This document shows positions 52,618 through 61,383 of a DNA stretch of 64,000 bases, in pieces. The stretch's first letter is position 1. Every line of letters begins with the position of its first letter. A model generated the notes under the pieces. That model searched no databases. It was not told the DNA's origin and was given only the letters and a program-made list of their open reading frames with translations. The position numbers were made by a program, and so were the translations under genes. The stretch is taken from NCBI GenBank assembly GCA_008015155.1, contig SSFA01000024.1, positions 122,290 through 186,289 on the forward strand. Direction: 5' to 3'. Origin of the DNA: Thiothrix sp. (GTDB lineage Bacteria > Pseudomonadota > Gammaproteobacteria > Thiotrichales > Thiotrichaceae).

Positions 52618-54270
52618 ATGCAGCCAGCAGTTAGTTTATTCGGCCCGGATTTCCCGTTTGCTTATGATGATTGGCTTAAACACCCCGCTGGTTTAGGCTC
52701 GATTCCCACCGAGCAGCAGGGTAAAAAAGTAGCGATTATTGGGGCTGGCATTGCAGGTTTAGTCTGTGGCTTTGAATTGATGAAACTGGGTTTAAAGCCC
52801 GTTTTTTATGAGTCGGGGCAACTGGGTGGGCGCTTGCGTTCGCAGTCTTTTGAAGGCGTAGAAGGCGTTATTGCTGAATTAGGTGGAATGCGCTTTCCGA
52901 TTTCCTCACGCGCTTTTTATCATTATGCGGATTTAGTGGGTGCTGAAAGCCGTCCCTTTCCTAATCCACTCACACCTGCTGCGGGCTCGACCGTGATTGA
53001 TTTAGAAGGTGAAACTTTCTATGCAGAAACCTTGGCTGATTTGCCAGCAATTTTCCAAGAGGTCGCCAAGGCTTATCACGATGCTTTAGAAACAGGAGCT
53101 AGCTTTAGTGCATTGCAACAAGCCATACGTGAGCGAGATAAAGCGCGGATTAAAGAAATCTGGAATCCCATCGTTAAGCAATGGGATGAAGGTACTTTTT
53201 ACGATTTTATTAATAAATCCCAAGCTTTTAGCCAACTCAGCTTTCGCCATCGGGAGGTTTTTGGCCAAGTCGGTTTTGGCACGGGTGGTTGGGATTCTGA
53301 TTTCCCGAATAGCATGCTAGAAATTTTACGGGTGAATGTCACAGAGTGTGATGATCATCAACGCTATTTTGTGGGTGGGGTAGAACAGATTCCGCAGCGC
53401 TTGTGGACTTATGAGCCTGAGGGCTTAGCCCATTGGCCACAAGGGACGAGCCTTGCCAAATTGAATCATGGAGCACCACGAGTCGGGGCGAAAGAGATTT
53501 ATCGCGATGAACAAGGGCTCCTAACCATTACTGATCAATGGGGCAGTAAGGCCAGTTATGATGCTGTCGTTGTGACTTGCCAGTCATGGCTATTGACTAC
53601 ATCCATTCAAACTCAAGAAAGCCTATTCAGTCAAAAGCTGTGGATGGCTTTAGATCGCACCCGCTATATGCAATCGTCTAAAACTTTTGTGATGGTCGAT
53701 CGGCCTTTTTGGAAGGATAAGGATCCTGCAACCGGTCGTGACTTAATGTCTATGACTTTGACTGACCGGCTCACGCGTGGAACCTATCTATTTGATAATG
53801 GGCCAGATCAACCAGCAGTGATTTGTCTGACTTATTCGTGGATGTCAGATGCTTTAAAAATGTTGCCTTTACCGATTGAGCAGCGAGTGAAATTAGCTTT
53901 GGATGCTTTGAAGAAGATTTATCCAAAACTCGATATTCGCCAGCATATTATTGGAAATCCGATTACAGTTAGTTGGGAGAACGATCCAAATTTCTTAGGA
54001 GCGTTTAAAGGTGCTTTGCCCGGGCATTATCGTTATAACCATCGAATGTATGGTCATTTTATGCAAGGGACTTTACCAGCTCAAGAACAAGGTATTTTCC
54101 TTGCGGGGGATGATATCAGCTGGACGCCTGCTTGGGTGGAAGGTGCAGTACAAACGAGTTTGAATGCAGTCTGGGGCGTAATGCGGCATTTTGGTGGGTC
54201 TTGTGCAGCCGAAAATCCAGGTCCAGGGGACGAATATCCTTTATATGGCCCCGTCGATTTGGGGGATTAG
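52618..54270 (+). CDS. davB: L-lysine 2-monooxygenase DavB
   Basis: A 550-residue FAD amine oxidase. FGPDFPFAYDDWLKHPAGLGSIP and the dinucleotide motif GAGIAG at 42-47, then ELGGMRFP, FGTGGWDSDFPNSMLEI, RTRYMQSSKTFVMVDRPFWKDKDP and the FAD-binding end IFLAGDDISWTPAWVEGAVQTSLNA. These agree closely with Pseudomonas DavB from memory. Reaction: L-lysine + O2 to 5-aminovaleramide + CO2. The related tryptophan 2-monooxygenase IaaM is the main alternative and is less similar. It follows davA; the 3' end leads into an AraC-type regulator. davT and davD are not next to it. Confidence 0.9.
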   Translation: MQPAVSLFGPDFPFAYDDWLKHPAGLGSIPTEQQGKKVAIIGAGIAGLVCGFELMKLGLKPVFYESGQLGGRLRSQSFEGVEGVIAELGGMRFPISSRAFYHYADLVGAESRPFPNPLTPAAGSTVIDLEGETFYAETLADLPAIFQEVAKAYHDALETGASFSALQQAIRERDKARIKEIWNPIVKQWDEGTFYDFINKSQAFSQLSFRHREVFGQVGFGTGGWDSDFPNSMLEILRVNVTECDDHQRYFVGGVEQIPQRLWTYEPEGLAHWPQGTSLAKLNHGAPRVGAKEIYRDEQGLLTITDQWGSKASYDAVVVTCQSWLLTTSIQTQESLFSQKLWMALDRTRYMQSSKTFVMVDRPFWKDKDPATGRDLMSMTLTDRLTRGTYLFDNGPDQPAVICLTYSWMSDALKMLPLPIEQRVKLALDALKKIYPKLDIRQHIIGNPITVSWENDPNFLGAFKGALPGHYRYNHRMYGHFMQGTLPAQEQGIFLAGDDISWTPAWVEGAVQTSLNAVWGVMRHFGGSCAAENPGPGDEYPLYGPVDLGD

Positions 54271-54316
54271 CTGGTTTAATGCGAGCGTTTTAGACAACAG
54301 ACTTATCGAGGCCAGA

Positions 54317-54371
54317 GTGTCGAGTCCAGATAGGTATATCAATGAGCAGGGTCGTGTCGAGTCATATAGGT
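54317..54371. promoter_or_regulatory. direct repeat upstream of the FeaR-like regulator
   Basis: GTGTCGAGTC followed by CAGATAGGT (54317-54335) recurs as GTGTCGAGTC followed by ATATAGGT (54354-54371), 37 bp apart. The second copy ends 8 bases before the regulator's start codon. AraC-type proteins often bind direct repeats, so autoregulation is plausible. Confidence 0.5.
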
Positions 54372-54379
54372 GAGCGGAT

Positions 54380-55318
54380 ATGCAGTTAGCTAAGCCACTT
54401 AGAGTTTTAGAGCCGATGCAGTGGCAATCTGAGTTGCAGGCCGTTTGTGGGCATTTTCGCACAGTGACAGAGGCTGCTAGCATTTTGGGGCATGTAGAGG
54501 TGGTGCATAAAGGGCATGCGGATTTTGCTTTAGTGCAGCATAATGCGCAGCAAATTGTGCGTAATTATCGCGATATTGCTCAGGACGGGCATGCTTATTA
54601 TTTCCTCATCATCCATCTAACTGGACATGCTGAATTACAGCAAGGCAAATCGCGGGCGGTATTGCGTGAGCACGGCGATATGACTTTGATTGACTCGTTG
54701 CAACCTAGTACCTTTAGCTACGACCCGCGCCTTAATACTAGTCAACTGTCTTTACATTTGCCGCGTGAGCTATTACACCAACATAATCCCCAAGTACGCT
54801 TTGATCCCGCCACTTTGATTAGTGCTCAAAGCGATTACGGTCAGTTGATTAATGCGCAGGTAAAAATGCTCCTAAATACAGCTGAAAATAGTGCCTCCCA
54901 GCAGCATTTATCCAATAGTTTATTGGAGCTATTGTGTGCACAATTTGCCCACGCTTCCAATGCTGATGAATTAGCCGCTAGCCAAAAAGCACTGCAACAC
55001 CTGATTAGTATTTTGCATGCACATGCTCTAGAGGATGGGTTTAATGTCGGGCGTTTGGCAGAATTATCGGGTTTATCCACGCGCAGTATTCAACGCTTAT
55101 TGGCCGAAGCGGGCTTGCAATGTACGGAGATGATTCAACAAATTCGCCTGCAACGCTTTGCTAAGCGCCTTGAGCTCATCCAGCGCCAAGGTGATAAACT
55201 GCATATTGCTGCCCTGGCTTATGAGCATGGGTTTGGTGATGTGTCTACGCTGAATCGCTTATTTAAAAAGCACTACGGAGTCTCTCCTAAACAGTATCTG
55301 TTACAAAACGCTTCCTAA
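54380..55318 (+). CDS. feaR: AraC family regulator, FeaR-like
   Basis: A 312-residue regulator. The N-terminal ~180 residues form an AraC-binding-like domain (NYRDIAQDGHAYYFLIIHLTGHAELQQG; LIDSLQPSTFSYD). Two C-terminal helix-turn-helix units follow: FNVGRLAELSGLSTRSIQRLLAEAG and HIAALAYEHGFGDVSTLNRLFKKHYGVSPKQYL. E. coli FeaR activates feaB and tynA, and here the same aldehyde dehydrogenase and copper amine oxidase types follow directly on the same strand. Possible sites are the direct repeats at 54317-54371 and 55322-55350. Confidence 0.82.
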   Translation: MQLAKPLRVLEPMQWQSELQAVCGHFRTVTEAASILGHVEVVHKGHADFALVQHNAQQIVRNYRDIAQDGHAYYFLIIHLTGHAELQQGKSRAVLREHGDMTLIDSLQPSTFSYDPRLNTSQLSLHLPRELLHQHNPQVRFDPATLISAQSDYGQLINAQVKMLLNTAENSASQQHLSNSLLELLCAQFAHASNADELAASQKALQHLISILHAHALEDGFNVGRLAELSGLSTRSIQRLLAEAGLQCTEMIQQIRLQRFAKRLELIQRQGDKLHIAALAYEHGFGDVSTLNRLFKKHYGVSPKQYLLQNAS

Positions 55319-55321
55319 GGA

Positions 55322-55350
55322 TTGGCGCTAACTGCATAGAGTTTGGCGCT
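55322..55350 (+). promoter_or_regulatory. direct repeat upstream of the aldehyde dehydrogenase gene
   Basis: TTGGCGCT occurs at 55322-55329 and 55343-55350, exactly 21 bp apart, or two helical turns. This spacing is typical of AraC-family sites. It is 65 bases before the ATG at 55415 and just after the regulator gene. Confidence 0.5.
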
Positions 55351-55414
55351 GCTTACCAAGATTTTCTGGCTCAGCTATGAAATGCTAGGTAGCAATCATA
55401 ATCAGGAGGAGTTT

Positions 55415-56842
55415 ATGAGCGTCACAACCTACACTAATATCTGTAATGGGCAAGCCGTTACCTCTGCATCCACCTTTGAATCCTATAATCCTGCTACCGG
55501 CGAAGTCTTAGGTTTAGTGCCTAGTTCCACTCAAGAGCAAGTACAAGCAGCGGTCGCGGCTGCTAAAGCGGCTCAGCCTCAATGGGCTGGCTTAAGCGAT
55601 GAGGCACGCAAAGGCTATTTAATGCAAATGGCTAAAGTCTTGGAAGATAACCTAGATTACCTCTCCAAACTGGTGACTCAAGAGCAGGGTAAACCACTCG
55701 CAGGCCCCGGCTCGGTCTTTGAGATTCAAGGCTGTATTGGCTGGACGCAAGTACCAGCGAGTCTTGAGTTACCCGTTGAAGTGGCTTTTGAGGATGACAC
55801 GCGCCGCGATGAAATACACCGCACCCCCATTGGCGTAGTGGCTGCGATTACCCCGTGGAATTGGCCGCTATTAATTGCCACTTGGCAGATTATGCCTTCC
55901 TTACGCACCGGCAATACCGTCGTTATCAAGCCATCCGAATATACCTCGATTTGTACACTGGAGATGGTGCGCCTACTCAATACCGTTTTACCTGCAGGCG
56001 TGCTCAACTCAGTGTCGGGTGGGGGTGAAGTGGGCGGTTGGCTGACTTCAGCTCAGGGTGTGGACAAGATTATGTTCACCGGTTCATCGTCCACAGGCTC
56101 CAAAATTATTCAAGCCTCGGCCAAAAATTATGCGCGTATCACCTTGGAGTTAGGTGGCAATGATGCCGCGATCGTATTGCCGGATGTGGATGCCGCCAAA
56201 ATTGCGCAGGGGTTGTTCTGGGGAGCCTTCCTGAATATGGGACAAACCTGTGCCTGTATTAAGCGCCTCTATGTGCACGAAGCAGTACATGATGCGGTAG
56301 TGGATGAGCTGAATAAACTGGCTGCTGCTATGCCAATGGGCAATGGCTTGGAAGAGGGTATCGTATTAGGCCCTGTCCAAAACCAGATGCAGTTTGGCAA
56401 AGTAGTAGATTTGGTAGAGGACGCGAAACAGCAGGGTGCGACCTTTGTCAGTGGCGGCGAAGCGCTGCAGCGCGCAGGCAATTTCTTCCCCATTACCTTA
56501 GTGACCAATATTGATAATTCCGCGCGCCTCGTACAAGAGGAGCAGTTTGGCCCAGTCTTACCGATTGTGAAATTTAGCAATCTCGATGAGGCGATTCAGA
56601 TGGCGAATGCAGTGGATGTGGGCTTGGGGGCGTCGGTCTGGTCTAGCAATCCTGAAGCTGCACGTGCAGTGGCGAATCGTATGGAAGCCGGTACGGTGTG
56701 GATTAATCAGCACGGAACGATTCACCCGATGGTGCCGTTTGGTGGGATTAAGCAATCTGGCTTTGGTGTGGAGTTTGGCGTGGATGGCTTAAAGGCGGTC
56801 ACTCAACCGAAGATTATTAGTATTAATAAAGCCTTAGCCTAA
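55415..56842 (+). CDS. feaB: aldehyde dehydrogenase, FeaB-like
   Basis: A 475-residue NAD-dependent aldehyde dehydrogenase: ITPWNWPLLIATWQIMPSLRTGNTVVIKPSEYT, FTGSSSTGSKI, LELGGNDAAIVLPDVDA (Glu base), NMGQTCACIKRLYV with the catalytic Cys in GQTCACI, EEQFGPVLPI and the PFGGIKQSGFG end. The position between a FeaR-like regulator and a copper amine oxidase suggests it oxidises the aldehyde made by that oxidase, such as phenylacetaldehyde. Glutarate semialdehyde from lysine is an alternative. ATG at 55415 has AGGAGGAG 5 bases upstream; a TTG-started longer frame is rejected. Confidence 0.85.
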   Translation: MSVTTYTNICNGQAVTSASTFESYNPATGEVLGLVPSSTQEQVQAAVAAAKAAQPQWAGLSDEARKGYLMQMAKVLEDNLDYLSKLVTQEQGKPLAGPGSVFEIQGCIGWTQVPASLELPVEVAFEDDTRRDEIHRTPIGVVAAITPWNWPLLIATWQIMPSLRTGNTVVIKPSEYTSICTLEMVRLLNTVLPAGVLNSVSGGGEVGGWLTSAQGVDKIMFTGSSSTGSKIIQASAKNYARITLELGGNDAAIVLPDVDAAKIAQGLFWGAFLNMGQTCACIKRLYVHEAVHDAVVDELNKLAAAMPMGNGLEEGIVLGPVQNQMQFGKVVDLVEDAKQQGATFVSGGEALQRAGNFFPITLVTNIDNSARLVQEEQFGPVLPIVKFSNLDEAIQMANAVDVGLGASVWSSNPEAARAVANRMEAGTVWINQHGTIHPMVPFGGIKQSGFGVEFGVDGLKAVTQPKIISINKALA

Positions 56843-56871
56843 ACTTTGCTGGGATAAGAGGAGGAGACTAG

Positions 56872-58977
56872 ATGAAAGTATTAAATGCTTTAGCGTTTAG
56901 CATTGCTTTGGCGGTAGCAGGTGGAGCAGTTTGGGCAGAATCTGCTACTACAGAAACCAAAAAGGCCGAACCGACACCTACTAAAGATGCTGCAAAAACT
57001 GATCCCGCTAAGCCTGCCGAGACTGCTACAAAACCAGCAGACAGTGCTGCTACCCCTAGCCCACAAGATGGTTTAACAGCGGATGAGTATAAGCAAATCA
57101 CTGCACTGTTAAAGGAAAATGGGGCTGCTAGTGATAAAAGTTTGTATCCACTGATTGAACTCATTGAGCCAGATAAAGCTGCAGTTTTAAAGTGGAAAAC
57201 GGATAAAACGCCCGTTACCCGCCGTGTGATGGCGCAATTCACCACCGACAAAGGTGTGCAAGAAGCTATTATTGATTTAACCAATAAAAAAGTGGAAAGC
57301 GCCAAGACGCTGGATAAAGAAACGATGGTAACCTTCACCGAGTTTATCTCGGCGATGGATGTGGTACTCAAAAATGAAGATTTTGGCAAAGCCTTAGCTA
57401 AGCGCAATGTGAAATCTGAGGAGGCGTTCTGCTTGCCGCTGACCGCGGGCAATTTCATGATTGAGGAGGATAAGGGCAAGCGTTTAATGAAAGTGCCCTG
57501 TTATATCAAACCAACCACCAGCTCCAATTTCTACGCCAAACCCATCGAGGGTTTATATGCGGTAGTGGATTTGCGTGAAAGTAAAGTAGTTCGTATTGAA
57601 GATGATGCAGTCGTGCCCGTGCCCAAGGATGATTGGGGCTATACCGAAGAGGAAATTGCTAAACGTAAACCGCTGCGTCCTGAAACCAATCCCGCAGTCG
57701 TTACTCAAGAAGGCAAACCGAATTACAGGATTAATGGCAGTGAGATTACTTGGGATATTTGGAAATTCCGTTATAGGATTGATAAACGCCCTGGTATGGT
57801 GGTCTCGGATATTAATGTCAATGACGATGGTCAGTGGCGCTCGGTCTTATACCAAGCACATTTGTCCGAGGTGTTTGTGCCGTATATGGACCCGAGCAAA
57901 GGTTGGTATTGGCGTACTTATATGGATAGTGGCGAATACGGTTTTGGCTTGTTCTTAAGCCCTTTGACGGCGGGGATTGATTGCCCAAAATACGCCACCT
58001 TCCTACCAGCGCTCATTCATGACGATAATGGCAATCCGTTGGAAATCCCGAATGCAGTTTGTGTATTTGAGCGCAATATTGGTGATCCTGCGTGGCGGCA
58101 TTTTGAAGTCTTTGCTCAAACACCGGAAAAACCAGTGCCTGCTGAAGGTCGCCCGGATACCGAGCTTGTCGTGCGTACCGCGTCCGAAGTCGGCAACTAT
58201 GACTATTTGATTGATTATCGCTTTCGGCAAAATGGCGATATTTACATTATGGTTGGCGCAACTGGGTTAGATGCGGTCAAAGGGGTCGCTTCTACTAATA
58301 TGAATGACCCCACCGCTAAAGCGGATACCGCACATGGCATGCTAATCGCGCCGAATTTGGTTGCCGCCAATCATGATCACTTCTTCAATTTCCGTATGGA
58401 TTTTGATATTGATGGGCAAGACAATACCTTCATGGTGATGGATTTAGCTAAAGAAGAGCCAGCCGCGGATATTCCACGCCGTTCGCTTTGGAATCTGACC
58501 CATACGCCTGTTACTAATGAAATGGATGGGCGCTTTAAAATCAGTGCACTCAAGCCACAAATGTTCCATGTCATGAATATGAATAAGCAAGGGCCACTTG
58601 GGCATAATCCTAGCTATATGATTCATCATGGTAATGTAGCGTATAGCCCCTTTGATTTTGAAAATGATCCACCGATGAAGCGCAATGCTTACGTAGAATA
58701 CAGTGTGTGGAATACGCTGTATGACCCAACCCAGCGTTATGCCGGTGGGAAATATGCGTTTGCCAGTGACGGTTCCGATACTTTAGCCGAGTGGGTCAAA
58801 GCCAATCGGAATATTGCCAATAAAGATGTAGTGACTTGGTTTACGGCGGGTTTCCATCACACCCCACGCATGGAAGACTGGCCGGTGATGACTACCGAGT
58901 GGAAAACGGTACATCTAATGCCCTATAACTTCTTTACGCATAATCCGGCGATGACTTTGCGTAAGCCTAAGGAGTAG
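56872..58977 (+). CDS. tynA: copper amine oxidase (primary-amine oxidase), TynA-like
   Basis: A 701-residue exported enzyme. A Sec signal peptide (1-22) is followed by a ~45-residue Ala/Thr/Lys/Pro-rich linker. The cofactor tyrosine Y443 lies in NYDY (442-445) and becomes topaquinone. The catalytic base is D352 in YMDSGEYGFG, and copper ligands are H501, H503 (HDHFF) and H663 (HTPRMEDWPVM). It oxidises primary amines (phenethylamine, tyramine) to aldehyde, ammonia and hydrogen peroxide in the periplasm. The upstream ALDH stop is 29 bases away, and the ribosome site GAGGAG precedes ATG. It ends just before a strong terminator. Confidence 0.95.
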   Translation: MKVLNALAFSIALAVAGGAVWAESATTETKKAEPTPTKDAAKTDPAKPAETATKPADSAATPSPQDGLTADEYKQITALLKENGAASDKSLYPLIELIEPDKAAVLKWKTDKTPVTRRVMAQFTTDKGVQEAIIDLTNKKVESAKTLDKETMVTFTEFISAMDVVLKNEDFGKALAKRNVKSEEAFCLPLTAGNFMIEEDKGKRLMKVPCYIKPTTSSNFYAKPIEGLYAVVDLRESKVVRIEDDAVVPVPKDDWGYTEEEIAKRKPLRPETNPAVVTQEGKPNYRINGSEITWDIWKFRYRIDKRPGMVVSDINVNDDGQWRSVLYQAHLSEVFVPYMDPSKGWYWRTYMDSGEYGFGLFLSPLTAGIDCPKYATFLPALIHDDNGNPLEIPNAVCVFERNIGDPAWRHFEVFAQTPEKPVPAEGRPDTELVVRTASEVGNYDYLIDYRFRQNGDIYIMVGATGLDAVKGVASTNMNDPTAKADTAHGMLIAPNLVAANHDHFFNFRMDFDIDGQDNTFMVMDLAKEEPAADIPRRSLWNLTHTPVTNEMDGRFKISALKPQMFHVMNMNKQGPLGHNPSYMIHHGNVAYSPFDFENDPPMKRNAYVEYSVWNTLYDPTQRYAGGKYAFASDGSDTLAEWVKANRNIANKDVVTWFTAGFHHTPRMEDWPVMTTEWKTVHLMPYNFFTHNPAMTLRKPKE

Positions 58978-59002
58978 GACTGAGTAGGGCTTATATGTGA
59001 AT

Positions 59003-59035
59003 GGGCTAGTTAATATATAAGTTAACTAGCCCTTT
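59003..59035. terminator. bidirectional terminator after tynA
   Basis: GGGCTAGTTAA at 59003-59013 pairs perfectly (11 bp) with TTAACTAGCCC at 59022-59032 around an 8-base loop, and TTT follows. It separates the convergent tynA and beta-helix genes. Confidence 0.75.
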
Positions 59036-59046
59036 ACTGCGTTAGT

Positions 59047-59667
59047 TCAAGCAATTTCCTGATCACATAACTGAGTACGACGCACGATATAGCCTTGTTC
59101 CAATAAGGCACCTGGAGCCACTACGGCATTAGCGCCAATACGCACTTGATCACCTAAGAGCGCCCCAAATTTTTCCACATTAGTAGCGTGTAACTCACCA
59201 GCCTGACGCACTAAAATGGTTTTGTCAGCACGTTCATTGCGGTAATTGCAGATAATGCTGCCTGCTTCGAGATTGACACCTTTGCCCACCACTGAATCGC
59301 CAACAAAATTAAAATGCGCCAATTTGCTGCCTGCAAATATAAAGGACGATTTCAGCTCAGCACCGGGTCCAATAATGACCTCGCTTTCTAACCAGCAACC
59401 ACCCCTTAAATACCCGCCTGCTGCAATGAAGCAATCCGGCCCAATGATTAAAGGCCCTTTTAAGATTGCACCGGCCTCGACTTGAGCACTAGGGTGGATG
59501 GCAATCTCATGATTAACAACATAGTCACTAGGCAGATGGCTCAGTAGGCTACGCACAATCATCTCAGAGCGTGCTGCAATTTCCCACGGCTGCAAATTGT
59601 TCCATGGCGCTAAGGTAGAGTGACTAAAGCCATCGATATATTCATCGAGTTGCATGGGTAAGGCCAT
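59047..59667 (-). CDS. left-handed beta-helix (hexapeptide repeat) protein
   Basis: A ~206-residue protein. From about residue 55 on there are hexapeptide repeats (IHPSAQVEAGAILKGPLIIGPDCFIAAGGYL; VIIGPGAELKSSFIFAGSKLAHFNFVGDSVVGKGVNLEAGSIIC; VRIGANAVVAPGALL) forming a left-handed beta-helix like the C-terminal half of GlmU-type nucleotidyltransferases. No nucleotidyltransferase domain is present, so it could be a stand-alone acyl/acetyltransferase or a binding homologue. The start at 59667 (MALPMQLDE) has GGAG 9 bases upstream; a 15-codon longer frame is possible. It follows argH by about 50 bases. Confidence 0.8.
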   Translation of the reverse strand: MALPMQLDEYIDGFSHSTLAPWNNLQPWEIAARSEMIVRSLLSHLPSDYVVNHEIAIHPSAQVEAGAILKGPLIIGPDCFIAAGGYLRGGCWLESEVIIGPGAELKSSFIFAGSKLAHFNFVGDSVVGKGVNLEAGSIICNYRNERADKTILVRQAGELHATNVEKFGALLGDQVRIGANAVVAPGALLEQGYIVRRTQLCDQEIA

Positions 59668-59719
59668 GGCGCGGTTCTCCAAAAGGGCAAGACTTCTCCT
59701 GTTAAGGAGCATAAAGGGT

Positions 59720-61141
59720 CTAATCAGAGGCTAGAAGCTTTTTAGCATTAGCAATCTGTAATTTCACCTGATTAGGCGCAGTCCCACCCAAATGATCGCG
59801 TGCTGCTACTGAGCCTTCCAAGCTCAACACTTTAAATACATCCTCTTCGATCAGAGACGAAAAAGCTTGTAACTCTTGCAAGGTCATTTCGCTTAAATCA
59901 CGTCCAGTTTTTACACCCAAACCCACAGCGCTCCCGACCACCTCATGCGCATCACGGAAGGGCAAGCCTTTACGCACCAGATAATCGGCTAAATCGGTCG
60001 CAGTCGAGAAGCCCTGCATGGCAGCACGACGCATTTTTTCGGGTTTGGTTTGTACATGCGGCATCATATCGCCAAAGGCACGCAAGCAGCCCAACACCGT
60101 ATCAACTGTATCAAAGAGCGGCTCTTTGTCTTCTTGATTATCTTTATTGTAAGCGAGGGGTTGGCTTTTCATTAAGGCGAGTAAGCCCATTAAATGCCCA
60201 AACACCCGCCCGCTTTTACCGCGTACTAATTCAGGTACATCCGGATTTTTCTTCTGCGGCATGATGGATGAGCCGGTACAAAAGCGATCGGGCAGACGAA
60301 TAAAATCAAATTGCGCTGAAGTCCATAAAATCAATTCTTCCGAAAAGCGCGACATGTGCATGAGGAGTAGGGCAGCGACTGAGGTAAATTCAATAGCAAA
60401 ATCCCGATCACTCACCGCATCCAATGAATTGCGCGCTGGACGCTCAAAACCTAATAGCTCAGCGGTGTAATTGCGGTCAATTGGATAAGTAGTACCCGCT
60501 AAAGCAGCAGCTCCCAAGGGCATAATATTCACACGCTTACGGCAATCCATGAGGCGCTCATAATCACGTTCGAGCATTTCAAACCATGCCAGCATGTGAT
60601 GCCCGAAGGTAATCGGTTGAGCGACTTGCAAATGGGTGAAGCCGGGTAGGATAGTGTCAGCTTCGCGTTCAGCCACCTCGCCTAAGCCTGTTTGTAAGCG
60701 GCGAATCTCGTAGGCTATATGATCAATCTGATCGCGTAGCCATAAACGAATATCAGTCGCGACTTGGTCAGTGCGTGAACGTCCTGTATGCAAGCGCTTA
60801 CCTGCAATGCCAATGCGATCAGTCAAGCGTGCTTCGATATTCATATGAATATCTTCTAAAGCGATCTGCCAATCGAAATTTCCAGCCTCAATTTCAGCTT
60901 CGATTTGGTCAAGACCCGCTAAAATAGCCTCTAAATCAGTGGATGAGAGTATTCCAGCCTTATTCAGCATCTTGGCATGAGCACGTGATCCGGCAATATC
61001 ATGCTTGTAGAGGCGCTGATCAAATTGGATAGAAGCGGTGAATTCGGCAACAAAGGCATCCGTGGATTCGGTAAAGCGTCCGCCCCAAGATTGATTTTTG
61101 GTAGCAGGTGAAGTGGGTCTGTTGTGATTTTGAGCTGTCAT
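59720..61141 (-). CDS. argH: argininosuccinate lyase
   Basis: A 473-residue lyase of normal length: [41 protein letters not shown] at the start, [15 protein letters not shown], the [20 protein letters not shown] region with the catalytic His, and the fumarase/lyase signature [12 protein letters not shown]. It makes arginine and fumarate. A divergent algZ start is 242 bases away. This argH next to algZ-algR is the order known from Pseudomonas. Confidence 0.97.
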   Translation of the reverse strand: MTAQNHNRPTSPATKNQSWGGRFTESTDAFVAEFTASIQFDQRLYKHDIAGSRAHAKMLNKAGILSSTDLEAILAGLDQIEAEIEAGNFDWQIALEDIHMNIEARLTDRIGIAGKRLHTGRSRTDQVATDIRLWLRDQIDHIAYEIRRLQTGLGEVAEREADTILPGFTHLQVAQPITFGHHMLAWFEMLERDYERLMDCRKRVNIMPLGAAALAGTTYPIDRNYTAELLGFERPARNSLDAVSDRDFAIEFTSVAALLLMHMSRFSEELILWTSAQFDFIRLPDRFCTGSSIMPQKKNPDVPELVRGKSGRVFGHLMGLLALMKSQPLAYNKDNQEDKEPLFDTVDTVLGCLRAFGDMMPHVQTKPEKMRRAAMQGFSTATDLADYLVRKGLPFRDAHEVVGSAVGLGVKTGRDLSEMTLQELQAFSSLIEEDVFKVLSLEGSVAARDHLGGTAPNQVKLQIANAKKLLASD

Positions 61142-61328
61142 GAGCGCGGTTTCGTTAAGTTTTAATCAGTTAAGCGGAAAAACTTGAAGTTTATTCTTTC
61201 CTTATGGAAGAATCGAGCAAAGCCTTCAGCAATCAGCAAGGCGCTGAGCTATAGTATGAGATGAAAGCTCGATCGTAAGGTGCGATCTGGGAAATTATAA
61301 AAATAACAATTAACTTAATCCTGTCGGA

Positions 61329-61362
61329 TTTTCAGGCAACCTACCTTTGGTGAGCCTGAAAA
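61329..61362. other. inverted repeat in the algZ leader
   Basis: TTTTCAGGC at 61329-61337 pairs perfectly with GCCTGAAAA at 61354-61362; an inner ACC/GGT pair (61339-61341 with 61349-61351) extends it. It is 21 bases before the algZ start, so it could form a structure in the transcript or a protein-binding site. It is not followed by T residues, so termination is unlikely. Confidence 0.5.
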
Positions 61363-61383
61363 AGACAAGAGCTAAAAAATAGA

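Noticed and set aside
56868..57479. 203-codon minus-strand frame opposite the start of tynA
   Set aside because: It reflects the repetitive Ala/Thr/Lys linker of TynA read backwards (Ser/Ala/Val-rich) and has no start signal.
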